Source: Burkholderiales bacterium (lineage in GTDB: Bacteria > Pseudomonadota > Gammaproteobacteria > Burkholderiales > SG8-41). From it: a stretch of DNA of 64,000 nucleotides. The notes below the pieces were generated by a model, which was not told where the DNA came from, searched no databases, and was given only the letters and a program-made list of their open reading frames with translations. Numbering within the stretch: the stretch's first letter is position 1; each line of letters opens with the position of its first letter. A program made the position numbers and the translations under genes. Shown here one piece after another: positions 16,361-24,683 of the stretch. The stretch lies in assembly GCA_020854035.1 (NCBI GenBank), contig JADZGE010000004.1, forward strand, positions 1-64,000, in the 5' to 3' direction.

Positions 16361-16768
16361 TCAAGGCCTCTGCTTCTCGAAGCGCGGCAGCGCCGATATG
16401 TCGGCGGCCCACGGCTGCATCGAGCGGCACCAGCCCATCGATTGCGGCGGCAGTTCGTTCTTCTGGCGCAGCGTGCCGAGCCGCAAGCCGTGGATCTGCG
16501 GGTCGCTCACCGAGGTCGAGTAGAGCGAGGTGCCGCAATCGGGGCAGAAGCCGTGCGCGCGCTTCGTTCCGCTCTCGGCGGTCTTCACGTAGATCTTCGG
16601 CGTGCCCGCGAGCAGGCGGAAGCCGCCCTTCACCGTGCGCACGTTGGCGCGATAGGCCGCGCCCGAGAGCGTCTGGCAGTCGGTGCAGTGGCAAAGCGCC
16701 GAGGTGGCGGGATCGACCTCGGCCTCGAAGCGGATACCGCCGCAGTGACACGCCCCATCCACTTTCAT
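16361..16768 (-). CDS. GFA-family (CENP-V/glutathione-dependent formaldehyde-activating) protein
   Basis: This 135-residue protein has the zinc-ligand pattern of the GFA fold: GACHCGGIRFE, then ALCHCTDCQTLSGAAYRANV, then GFCPDCGTSLY. The family was named for a formaldehyde-glutathione enzyme, but most members have unknown roles. It is convergent with the molybdenum hydroxylase genes, with about 100 bases between stops. A second, more distant member is at 32149-32562. Confidence 0.88.
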   Translation of the reverse strand: MKVDGACHCGGIRFEAEVDPATSALCHCTDCQTLSGAAYRANVRTVKGGFRLLAGTPKIYVKTAESGTKRAHGFCPDCGTSLYSTSVSDPQIHGLRLGTLRQKNELPPQSMGWCRSMQPWAADISALPRFEKQRP

Positions 16769-16857
16769 GAGCGCCCTCCCCCGGTCGAGTTCGGAAAACC
16801 TGGCCCGGAATCGCTGATTCTATCGGCTTCCGCAGGATCGCGTGGCGGAAATGAAGC

Positions 16858-16863
16858 TAGAAT
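16858..16863 (+). promoter_or_regulatory. -10 box 6 bases before the ATP-grasp gene
   Basis: GCTAGAAT ends 6 bases before ATG 16870 (TAGAATttccgcATG). There is no room for a Shine-Dalgarno site, so the message would be leaderless. Confidence 0.5.
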
Positions 16864-16869
16864 TTCCGC

Positions 16870-17880
16870 ATGAAGAAGACGCGGGTGCCGCGCTGCGACA
16901 TCGTCCTGCTCGTGGACGAGGAAACCGGAGAGCGCGGCGCCTCGGGACGGTTCATCCCGGCGCCCCGGAGCGTGGAGGCGCGGGTGCTGCGCGAGATCAG
17001 GCGCCATCGGCGGCGGGTCGAGGTCGTGCCCTTCGCCCCGCCGGTGGCCGGGACGGTGGCGCGGCTCGCCGAGCTTGCGCCGCGCATGGTGTTCAATCTC
17101 ACCGAGTGGGTGGAGGGCGACCGCAGCCTCGATGCGGCCATCGCGGGTCTGCTCGAAATGCTGAGGATCCCGTACACCGGCACGGGTCCGGACGGGCTCA
17201 CGCTCGCGCGCGACAAGGTGCTCGCGCGCGACATCGTGGCCTCGCTCGGCGTTCCGGTGCCGCGCGCTTTTCCGATCGAATCGACGGGGCGGATCGGCGG
17301 CCTGCCGTTCCCTCTGATCGTGAAGCCGCGCCTGGGCGACGGATCGGACGCGGTGGCGCGCGGCTCCGTCGTCCGCAATGGGCGCGAGCTCCGCGAACGG
17401 GTGCGCGTGGCGCGGGCCCGCGCGGGCGGGCCCGTGTTGTGCGAGGAGTTCATCCCGGGACGCGATCTCTACGTCGGGTTGCTCGGCCGCGGCCCGCGCG
17501 TGCTCCCGCCGGTGGAACTCGTGGTGCGCGGCCGCGGCCGGGGCGCGCCCCGCATCGCGACGCGGCGCTTGAAGACCGATGCCCGCTACCGCAGCCGGTG
17601 GGGCGTGCACTATCGGCGGGCGTGGCTCGCGCCGGAGGTCGGGCGCGAGCTCGAGGCGGCGAGCCGGCGCATCTTTCACGCGCTGAAACTCCGCGACTAC
17701 GCGCGGCTCGATTTCCGCCTCGCGCCGGACGGCCGCTGGGTTTTCCTGGAAGCCAATCCCAATCCCGACCTGCATCCCCAGTCGCTCAACCGGAACGGGT
17801 GCTTCTCCGGCGTGCCATACGGGACGCTCATCGCCGCCATCCTGGAAGGCGCCCGCGTCCGGGCGAGGCGACGAGTCTGA
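16870..17880 (+). CDS. ATP-grasp ligase of the D-Ala-D-Ala ligase type
   Basis: This is a 336-residue protein. MVFNLTEWVEGDRSLDAAIAG and the IPYTGTGPDGLTLARDK segment correspond to the N-terminal and hinge parts of D-alanine-D-alanine ligase relatives. PLIVKPRLGDGSD is the ATP-binding loop and CEEFIPGRDLYV follows. The metal-binding end is YARLDFRLAPDGRWVFLEANPNPDL, with the acidic D and E-x-N residues in place. Length and motifs indicate an active carboxylate-amine ligase, but it is not a canonical Ddl and is not near cell-wall genes; it may make a peptide. The start is set by the -10 box just upstream. Confidence 0.82.
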   Translation: MKKTRVPRCDIVLLVDEETGERGASGRFIPAPRSVEARVLREIRRHRRRVEVVPFAPPVAGTVARLAELAPRMVFNLTEWVEGDRSLDAAIAGLLEMLRIPYTGTGPDGLTLARDKVLARDIVASLGVPVPRAFPIESTGRIGGLPFPLIVKPRLGDGSDAVARGSVVRNGRELRERVRVARARAGGPVLCEEFIPGRDLYVGLLGRGPRVLPPVELVVRGRGRGAPRIATRRLKTDARYRSRWGVHYRRAWLAPEVGRELEAASRRIFHALKLRDYARLDFRLAPDGRWVFLEANPNPDLHPQSLNRNGCFSGVPYGTLIAAILEGARVRARRRV

Positions 17881-18012
17881 TCCGAACGGGGGCGAACGGC
17901 GCGGCGCAGCGGGCCGGCTACCCGCTGGAGAGCGCGTGCCGGCCCGCCCTCCGTGTTGCCTGGGTGGATCGCGAGGTGGACAGGGTCCGGTGATGGGGTC
18001 AGACTAGCCCGC

Positions 18013-18552
18013 ATGCCGCCTGCGTTTCGCCGCCATGCCGTCCTCGCCGCGCTGGGCGCCGCGACGGCGCTCGCGCCCGCGTGGGCGCCGGGGCAGGAGG
18101 GAGCCTCGCAGTTCGCCATGCTGGTGAAGTCCCGGCTGGTTCATTGCGCGTTCTACCGGGAATACGAGGTGGATCGCCGCAACGGCGATCACGTGCTGAC
18201 GGAAGGGCGCTCGAACTCGCTCACGCACTTCCAGTCGATCCGGGACGGCCGGGCGAGCCAGATCTCCACGCGCATGGCCGGTTCGCGCGAGGTGCGCGTG
18301 ATCGAGACCGCACGGTTCCTGCACTTCATCGACCGGATCGAGGGAATGTACCTGCTGACGACGGTCTACGGCTGTATCGATCGTGACGGCGGCGGCGTGT
18401 GCCTCACCTTCGGCGCCGTGCAGTCCCGCCACTTCGACGCGCGCGTCGTGCACGACCCCGACGCGGTGTACGAAGCCTTGAAGGACCTGTCCGATCCGGG
18501 CTTCTGCGACCACAGCTTCATCGGCGTCCAGGAAGCGTCGACCCGCCGCTGA
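18013..18552 (+). CDS. exported hypothetical protein
   Basis: This is 179 residues from ATG 18013. A signal peptide (RRHAVLAALGAATALAPAWA) ends near residue 25. The mature part has VKSRLVHCAFYREYEVDRRNG, TARFLHFIDRIEGMYLLTTVYGC and a C-terminal DLSDPGFCDHSF, with four cysteines that could pair in the periplasm. No family is recognised. It follows the ATP-grasp gene by about 130 bases in the same direction and carries TGGGGTCAGAC in the leader, a word also seen reversed at 11225. Function is unknown. Confidence 0.6.
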   Translation: MPPAFRRHAVLAALGAATALAPAWAPGQEGASQFAMLVKSRLVHCAFYREYEVDRRNGDHVLTEGRSNSLTHFQSIRDGRASQISTRMAGSREVRVIETARFLHFIDRIEGMYLLTTVYGCIDRDGGGVCLTFGAVQSRHFDARVVHDPDAVYEALKDLSDPGFCDHSFIGVQEASTRR

Positions 18553-18709
18553 CCTCCCGGTAACCGGGTGCGCGCGCTCGTCGGCGGGAAACGGCGAACT
18601 GGTTGCGACGCACTGTAACGTCGCGCGAAGGGCCGCTACCTGCGCAAAGCGCGAAAGTGAGGCTGCCATCAGGGAGTCTGCTCTGCGACCGCGCCTGCAT
18701 CGATGCCGT

Positions 18710-20626
18710 ATGGACCGCCTGCTGCCCGCCTGCCTGATGCTGGGCTTGCTGTCGTTCCCGGCGCCCGCGGCCGAGATCCGGATCGAGCCCCGGATCGGCT
18801 TCCACGGCGTGTTTCAGCTTGGCCGTCCGTTCCCGGTGGCGGTAACGCTCGAGAGCGTCGGGGCTCCCGCCGACGGAGTGCTGGAAATCGAGGTCTGGAA
18901 ACGCGGCGCGGTCCAGGGCGGTGCGCCTTACCCGATGCGCTACCGCCGCGACGTGTTCCTCACCGCGCGTTCGCGGCGGACGGTGCAGTTTACCGTCGAG
19001 CCCGACCTGCTGAGCCGACCGCTCGGCATCCGCTTCACGAGCGCGGCGGCGAGTGCGTCGCGGGAAGTGGACCTGCGTCGCCATTTTTCTCCCGCTCCGG
19101 TCATCCTGTCCGTGGGCGAGGGCGGCGCGGTGCCGCTTGCCGCGCTCACGGCGTCGTTCACCAACCGGATCGTGGCGCTCGGCCTGGCGGAGCTGCCGCC
19201 GGAGGCGCGCGCGCTCTCCGGCGTGTCCCACCTGGTTCTCTACGATCAATCGCTGCGGGAGCTCTCCCGCGTGCAGCTGCTCGCGCTCGATGCCTGGCTC
19301 GCGGCGGGCGGCAGGATGGTGGTGATCGGCAGCCTGAACTTCAAGCTCTACCAGGAGCCGCAACTCGAGCGGTACCTGCCCGTGCGGGTGACCGGGGTGG
19401 GCCGCACGACGTTCGCTCCGGAAGGCGGGGCGGGCGCGAGCGCTGCCGTCGCCGGCGCCTGGGTCCAGAGCGCGACCGTGCTCCGGGGCCGGGTCCTCGC
19501 GCGCGCGCAGGGCATGCCGGTGCTCGTCGAAAGCGACTGGGGCAGGGGCAAGGTGGTCTACCTCGCGCTCGACGCGGGCCGGCCGCCGCTCGCGGCCTGG
19601 AGCGGCCTGCCGCGGCTCGTGCAGGGGTTGCTGGCGCCCTACGGGGAGGACAACCCGGTACCCCGCCCGCAGTGGAACGAGGCAGTATTCTCCCGGCTCC
19701 TGCTCGATCCCTGGTTCGTCGCCTCCTACATTCCCACGCGCGCGCTGTTCTTCGCGATCCTCGGTTATCTCGCCGTGCTGGTGGCGCTCGTGCGGCTCTG
19801 GCAACGGCGGCGCATCGCGTGGCCCGCGCTCGCCGCGGCGTCGTGCGGCTGGGCGCTCTGCGCCGCGGTGGGCGGGCACCTCTATTTCGGCCGCGGCGGC
19901 GGGAAGCCGGATGGCGTTCTCATCGAGGCGACCGTGATGGATCATGCGGGCGACGGTTACGTCGAGGCACAAACCGGCCTCGCGCTCTTCTCGACGCAGC
20001 CGCGCGAACTGAGCCTCGGTTTCGGGCACGGCTGGCTCGAACTCATGTTGCTCGCCGCGCCGGGGCCCGCGCACGACGATCGATCCGTGGCGTATCGACA
20101 CGATGGCGGCGTCACCCGCGTGCAGGTGCCGGTGCCGGCGTGGGGCTACCGGCTCCTGCGTGCCCGCGCGATGGAGCGCATGGGAGTGAGCACCGAGATC
20201 GAGCAGCGGGACGGGCAGGTGCTGCTCACGGTGCGCAACCAGGGCGCGGCGGACCTCGCTGACTGCCACGTGGCGGCGCCGGGCGTTGATGCGCGGCTGG
20301 GCGACCTGCCCCGCGGCGCGAGCTGGACGAAGCGGGTCGCGCCCGGCGCGGAGATCGCCGGCAACGCGCGCGATCCCGCGCCGGGCACCGACGCAATTCT
20401 CCCGCGCGGGCTGGCGTTTCGCGAGCGCGCCCACGATATCCTGTTCCACGATTCGTTCTTCCCGAGGGACGCAACGGGTGCGGCGTGGCGCGGCCGCGCG
20501 GCGGTATTCTTCTGCTGGATCGGCAATCCCCGGTCGCGGGTCGAACCCGGCGATCCCGGCATCCTCGTGCGCGCCCACGCGCTCTACCGGGCGATCGTCG
20601 CCCTTCCCGTGCCGGAGGAGGAATGA
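18710..20626 (+). CDS. large membrane-anchored protein of the MoxR/VWA operon
   Basis: This 638-residue protein begins with a signal sequence (LLPACLMLGLLSFPAPAAA-like). A beta-rich extracytoplasmic domain (about 20-330) includes LDAWLAAGGRMVVIGS and ESDWGRGKVVYLALD, which resembles glutamine-amidotransferase-like folds found with VWA proteins. Two transmembrane helices lie at about 345-385 (ALFFAILGYLAVLVALVRLW), and a second extracytoplasmic domain follows to the end. It is the first gene of a tightly packed operon; its stop overlaps the next ATG by 4 bases. It is probably a structural or sensing part of the complex served by the MoxR ATPase. Exact function is unknown. Confidence 0.7.
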   Translation: MDRLLPACLMLGLLSFPAPAAEIRIEPRIGFHGVFQLGRPFPVAVTLESVGAPADGVLEIEVWKRGAVQGGAPYPMRYRRDVFLTARSRRTVQFTVEPDLLSRPLGIRFTSAAASASREVDLRRHFSPAPVILSVGEGGAVPLAALTASFTNRIVALGLAELPPEARALSGVSHLVLYDQSLRELSRVQLLALDAWLAAGGRMVVIGSLNFKLYQEPQLERYLPVRVTGVGRTTFAPEGGAGASAAVAGAWVQSATVLRGRVLARAQGMPVLVESDWGRGKVVYLALDAGRPPLAAWSGLPRLVQGLLAPYGEDNPVPRPQWNEAVFSRLLLDPWFVASYIPTRALFFAILGYLAVLVALVRLWQRRRIAWPALAAASCGWALCAAVGGHLYFGRGGGKPDGVLIEATVMDHAGDGYVEAQTGLALFSTQPRELSLGFGHGWLELMLLAAPGPAHDDRSVAYRHDGGVTRVQVPVPAWGYRLLRARAMERMGVSTEIEQRDGQVLLTVRNQGAADLADCHVAAPGVDARLGDLPRGASWTKRVAPGAEIAGNARDPAPGTDAILPRGLAFRERAHDILFHDSFFPRDATGAAWRGRAAVFFCWIGNPRSRVEPGDPGILVRAHALYRAIVALPVPEEE

Positions 20627-21360
20627 ATCCCGTGCTGCGCGAGCACCTCGAAGTCTCGTTCGGAGAAGGGCGCGGCCTGCCCGCCTACTTCCATGTTCTC
20701 GCCGGTCTCGCGCTGATCCAGTTCCTGGCGCTGTGCACGCCGTTTCTCGGCGTACAGGTGTGGAGCGGGGCGGGCCATCTCCTGACGGTGTGCGCATCGC
20801 TCGCCGTGCTGCTCGTCCTCTACTGCACGCTGCGGGTGGCGAACCGGGAATACGCTCCGTCGCGTTTCAGAACGGTCGAGTACTGGGTGCGCGAGCGCGG
20901 CGAGTCTCCCGGGACCGTGGCGCGCGGCGAGGTCGCGTTCCTCGCGGTGCACGCGGCCGGCGCCACGCTGCTCGTCGCGCCCCTCTTGGCGTGGGCCGCG
21001 GCGATCGCGCACGTGCCCGCGCCCGCGCTGGCGGCCATCCTCGCGCTCATCCCCTTCTATGCCCTCTGCTACGGGGTGTGGGGCCTCGTGGTGCTGGCGC
21101 TGTGGGAGCACGACGCGGACGCGCGCGAGGTGATCGTGCGCAGCTTCGTCGTCGGCGCGCTGATCGCGCCAATGGCACTCTACCTGCCGCTCAACCCGGT
21201 CGCCTACGTGTTTGCCCTGGCCGGGCAGCAGGCGCCGGCCGCGCTCGGGCTTGCCGCGGGACTGGAGTGGCCCCCCGGTATCGCCAATATCGTGTTTCAC
21301 CTGGCGCTCGGCGGTACCGGTCTCGCCGCCCACCGCTGGGCGCTCGGGCGGGTGCGCTGA
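20623..21360 (+). CDS. multi-spanning membrane protein (MoxR/VWA operon)
   Basis: This is 245 residues from the ATG that overlaps the previous stop. There are about six hydrophobic helices: VLAGLALIQFLALCTPFLG, LTVCASLAVLLVLYCTL, FLAVHAAGATLLVAPLLAW, ALAAILALIPFYALCYGVW, SFVVGALIAPMALYLPL and a last near 220. It resembles ABC-type permease-like membrane subunits seen next to MoxR/DUF58 genes, but no ATPase subunit of that kind is here. The next gene starts 3 bases after its stop. Confidence 0.65.
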   Translation: MNPVLREHLEVSFGEGRGLPAYFHVLAGLALIQFLALCTPFLGVQVWSGAGHLLTVCASLAVLLVLYCTLRVANREYAPSRFRTVEYWVRERGESPGTVARGEVAFLAVHAAGATLLVAPLLAWAAAIAHVPAPALAAILALIPFYALCYGVWGLVVLALWEHDADAREVIVRSFVVGALIAPMALYLPLNPVAYVFALAGQQAPAALGLAAGLEWPPGIANIVFHLALGGTGLAAHRWALGRVR

Positions 21361-21362
21361 CC

Positions 21363-22757
21363 GTGGACGCCGAGAGGGACGGGTTCGCGGCCCGGGTTGC
21401 CGGGCTGCTCGGCTGGGAGAAGCGCAAGCGGCGCGAGAGTGCCGTCATCGCCGCGCTCGCGTATGCGTTTCTCGCGGCGCTCGCGGTGCCGCTCGTCGTT
21501 GCCATTCCGCGGGGCTGGGCGTGGACCGCGCCCGTCGCGTGCTTTGTGCTGCTCGCCCCGTGGTTTCTCCATGCGCGGCGCTGGCGCGAGCGCGATACCG
21601 TGCGCGCGCTCGCGTCCCTCGACCGGGCACTCGGGCTCGACGAACGCGTGACCACCGCGTGGGATCTCGTGCGGCGGGGCGAAACGATGGCCGTGGCGCG
21701 GCTGGTGTTGCGCCAGGCGGGCGAGCGGGTGAAAGACGCCGACGTGCGCGAGCTGTTTCCACGAAAGTGGGACCGCCATGCGGTTCTGCTGCCGCTGCTC
21801 CTCGCGCTGTGGCTCGCGCTGCATTTCTTCGAGGCGCGCTTCCAGCACGAGGCGCCCGCGACGACGCCCGCGCCATCGGTCGCCCGCGAGCTGCGCGAGC
21901 TCGCGCGCCGGTTGCAGGAGAAGGCGCGCGGCGAGGGCCTGCCGCGGACGCTCGAAGCCGGGCGCGCGCTCGAACGGATCGCGCAGCAGGGCATCGATGC
22001 CGGGACCTCGGACGAGGAATTCCGGCGCGGGCTCGCGGGAGTGCGCGGGAAAATGGCCGCCGCGAGGCAGGCAGCGGGCGAGGCGCCGTTCGGCGCGGGT
22101 GCGAGCCGCCGCGAACTCGAGGATCTCAGGGGCGAAGTGGAGGCTGCGCGCGAACGCGCCGCGACGGCCGGCGGCGGAGAGGAAGCGCTGCAGGACCTCC
22201 TCGCTGGCCTGAATCAGCTTCGCCGGCAGTGGGACCGGCAGGAGCGCGGCGGGCGCAGGCTCGCCCGCGAGGATCTGCAGGCGTTCCTCGACAAGCTGGA
22301 GCAGCGGGTCGGCGCCGAACTCGATCGGCGCGCGCTCATGGAAACCGAGCAGCGTCTGGAAGAGCTTGCGCGGGGCGGGACCGCGGAGGCGGGCGACGCG
22401 CCGGGGCGTCCCGGACGCCAAGGCGGGAGGGATGGCCCGGGAGACGGGGCGCGCGAGCGCAACGCCGCCTCCACCGCGGGGAAAGAGCCCGCGGGCAGTG
22501 CGGGCGCCGCCTCGCCGCCGCCGCCGCTTGCGCAGGGCGGCGGGCCTTCTCGCCTGAAGGGCGTGATCGGCCGGGGCGAGACGAGCAGTATCGAGTTCAA
22601 GGGCAATCCGCTTCCCGGGCGAAGCGAAGTTCCCCGGGACGAAGTGCTGGCCGCGTACCGGCGCCAGGCCGAAGCCGAGCTTGGCACCGAGACGATACCC
22701 GCGGGCATGAAGGACGCGATCAGGGCTTATTTCATGTCGCTCGACCACGCGAACTGA
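21363..22757 (+). CDS. membrane protein with long coiled-coil and Gly-rich linker (MoxR/VWA operon)
   Basis: This is 464 residues from GTG 21363, the first start after the previous stop in this frame. Two N-terminal helices (about 28-75) and a third at about 140-157 (LLPLLLALWLALHFF) precede a long charged helical region (about 175-340). That region is rich in Arg/Glu (RELRELARRLQEKARGEGL). A Gly/Pro/Ala-rich linker follows, and a C-terminal part ends with AYRRQAEAELGTETIPAGMK and an IRAYFMSLD motif. Proteins like this accompany MoxR/VWA operons as cytoplasmic-membrane partners. No catalytic domain is visible. Confidence 0.65.
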   Translation: MDAERDGFAARVAGLLGWEKRKRRESAVIAALAYAFLAALAVPLVVAIPRGWAWTAPVACFVLLAPWFLHARRWRERDTVRALASLDRALGLDERVTTAWDLVRRGETMAVARLVLRQAGERVKDADVRELFPRKWDRHAVLLPLLLALWLALHFFEARFQHEAPATTPAPSVARELRELARRLQEKARGEGLPRTLEAGRALERIAQQGIDAGTSDEEFRRGLAGVRGKMAAARQAAGEAPFGAGASRRELEDLRGEVEAARERAATAGGGEEALQDLLAGLNQLRRQWDRQERGGRRLAREDLQAFLDKLEQRVGAELDRRALMETEQRLEELARGGTAEAGDAPGRPGRQGGRDGPGDGARERNAASTAGKEPAGSAGAASPPPPLAQGGGPSRLKGVIGRGETSSIEFKGNPLPGRSEVPRDEVLAAYRRQAEAELGTETIPAGMKDAIRAYFMSLDHAN

Positions 22758-22767
22758 AGAGGATGCG

Positions 22768-23787
22768 ATGACCGAAGGCAGCGAGACCGTGGCGGATATC
22801 GAGGCCCGCATGGAGCGCGCGCGCGGCGCGTTCGCGCGGTTGAAGGCCGAAATGGCGCGGGCGATCGTCGGCCACGAGGCGCTCGTCGAGCACGTGTTCA
22901 TCGGCCTCGTGTGCGGCGGTCACTGCCTGCTCGAGGGCGTCCCGGGTCTCGGCAAGACGCTGCTGGTGCGCAGTCTCGGCGAAGTACTCGGGCTGAGTTT
23001 CTCCCGGGTGCAGTTCACGCCGGACCTCATGCCGGCGGATATCACGGGGACGAATCTTCTCGCCGACGACGCGTCGGGGCGAAAGGTGTTCGAGTTCCAG
23101 CGCGGCCCGATCTTCGCCAACATCGTGCTCGCGGACGAGGTGAACCGCGCGACACCCAAGACCCAGTCGGCGCTGCTGGAAGCGATGCAGGAGGCGAGCG
23201 TCACGGTGGGCGGCAGGAGCCATCGCCTGGACAATCCGTTCATGGTGCTCGCCACCCAGAATCCGCTCGAGATGGAGGGCACCTATCCCCTGCCGGAGGC
23301 GCAGGTGGACCGGTTCTTCTTCAAGCTGGTGCTCGCGCAGCCCGGCCGCGAGGAACTCGCCCGCATCGCCGATTTCACCACCGCGGGCCCGCCGGCGCCG
23401 TTGCGGCAGGTCCTGGACGGCGCGGCCATCCTCGAAATCCGCCGCTGGGTGCGCGAGACCCCGCTCGCCGACGCAGTGAAGGATTATGCCGTGCGCCTCG
23501 TGCTCGCCACCCGTCCCGGCCGGGAGGCGGGCGAGGCCGGGGTGGAGCTTGCGCGCCGCTACATGCTCTACGGCGCGAGCCCGCGCGGGCTGCAGAGCCT
23601 GATCCTCGGGGGAAAGGCGCGGGCGCTGCTCGCGGGGCGGCCCAACGTGTCGTTCGATGACATCCGGTCGATGGCGACGCCGAGCCTGCGCCATCGGCTC
23701 ATCGTGAATCTCGAGGCGGATGCCGACGGCATCGGCCCGGAGGCGATCCTCGCCGAGGTCGTGCGGCGCGTGCCGGAGGCGCCGTGA
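22768..23787 (+). CDS. MoxR-family AAA+ ATPase
   Basis: This 339-residue protein has Walker A GVPGLGKTLLVRSL and Walker B IVLADEVNRATPKTQSALLEAMQE. Further blocks are FMVLATQNPLEMEGTYPLPEAQVDRF, a sensor-like region, and the C-terminal helical lid with ASPRGLQSLI. MoxR ATPases act as chaperones that insert metal cofactors or activate VWA-domain partners, as in methanol dehydrogenase maturation. Its stop overlaps the GTG of the DUF58 gene by 4 bases (GTGA). The usual MoxR-DUF58-VWA trio is present here in order. Confidence 0.95.
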   Translation: MTEGSETVADIEARMERARGAFARLKAEMARAIVGHEALVEHVFIGLVCGGHCLLEGVPGLGKTLLVRSLGEVLGLSFSRVQFTPDLMPADITGTNLLADDASGRKVFEFQRGPIFANIVLADEVNRATPKTQSALLEAMQEASVTVGGRSHRLDNPFMVLATQNPLEMEGTYPLPEAQVDRFFFKLVLAQPGREELARIADFTTAGPPAPLRQVLDGAAILEIRRWVRETPLADAVKDYAVRLVLATRPGREAGEAGVELARRYMLYGASPRGLQSLILGGKARALLAGRPNVSFDDIRSMATPSLRHRLIVNLEADADGIGPEAILAEVVRRVPEAP

Positions 23788-24680
23788 CACCGTTCTTCGA
23801 CGCCGAGTTCCTGCGGAAGCTGGAACGCCTGCGCCTGCGGGCGCGACGCATCGAGTGGGCGGGGGTGAAGGGCGAGCACGCGGCCTCGCGCAAGGGCCAC
23901 AGCCTGGAGTTCTCGGATTACCGGCGCTACCAGCGCGGCGACGACCTGCGCTACGTGGACTGGAACATCTACCGCCGCCTCGACCGGCTGCTGCTGAAGG
24001 TGTTCACGGCGGAGGAGGAGATGAACATCTACCTTCTCGTCGACGCGAGCGGCTCGATGGACGCCACTGGCGCGCTCCCCGCGTCCGGCGCGGCGAAGAT
24101 CGACTACGCGAAAAAGGTCGCCGCGGCGATCGGCTACGTAGGGTTGCGCAATCACGACCGGGTCGGCGGCGCGGCTTTCGCTGCCGCGCTGCAGTCGCCG
24201 CTCAAGCCCGGGCGCGGGCGCGCGCACATCCTGCGCCTGTTCGCCTTCCTCGCGGGCTTGCCGTGCGGCGGGCCGACCGATCTCGCCGCCGCGATACGCC
24301 GTTTCACCGCCGTGTTCCCGCGGCCTGGCCTCGCGGTTCTGGTGAGCGATCTGCTCGATCCGCCGGGCTGGCGCGCCGCGGTCGAGGAGCTAGCGCGCAG
24401 AAGGCACCAGGTCCTGGTGATCCATGTGCTCGACGAAGCGGAGATCGAGCCCGCCGTCGCGGGCGACCTGTCGCTCGTTGACGCCGAGTCCGGGCGCGAG
24501 CGCCGGCTGTTCGTGGACGCGGCGCTCGCGCGCCGCTACCGGGAGCAGATGGCGCGCTACCTGGGCGAAATCGAGTCGGCCTGCGCGAATCTCGGGATCG
24601 ACTACCTGCGCACCACGACGCGCGTTGCCTTCGACGACTTCGTGCTGAAGGCGCTGCGCCAGGCGGCGAGCGTGAGCTGA
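23784..24680 (+). CDS. DUF58-domain protein
   Basis: This is 298 residues from the overlapping GTG. The DUF58 signature RRYQRGDDLRYVDWNIYRRLDRLLLK (positions about 50-75) is followed by a VWA-like metal site region, NIYLLVDASGSMDATG (D-x-S-x-S intact), and LAVLVSDLLDPPGW. DUF58 proteins are constant partners of MoxR ATPases; the VWA-like fold is likely the substrate the ATPase acts on. It has no transmembrane segment here. The next gene begins 3 bases after its stop. Confidence 0.93.
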   Translation: MTPFFDAEFLRKLERLRLRARRIEWAGVKGEHAASRKGHSLEFSDYRRYQRGDDLRYVDWNIYRRLDRLLLKVFTAEEEMNIYLLVDASGSMDATGALPASGAAKIDYAKKVAAAIGYVGLRNHDRVGGAAFAAALQSPLKPGRGRAHILRLFAFLAGLPCGGPTDLAAAIRRFTAVFPRPGLAVLVSDLLDPPGWRAAVEELARRRHQVLVIHVLDEAEIEPAVAGDLSLVDAESGRERRLFVDAALARRYREQMARYLGEIESACANLGIDYLRTTTRVAFDDFVLKALRQAASVS

Positions 24681-24683
24681 ACC

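Noticed and set aside
18518..20797. 759-residue open frame on the reverse strand across the first MoxR-operon gene
   Set aside because: The translation is Arg/Pro/Gly/His-rich with no domain, and the opposite strand holds a protein with signal peptide, membrane helices and operon overlaps. It is a shadow of high-GC coding sequence.
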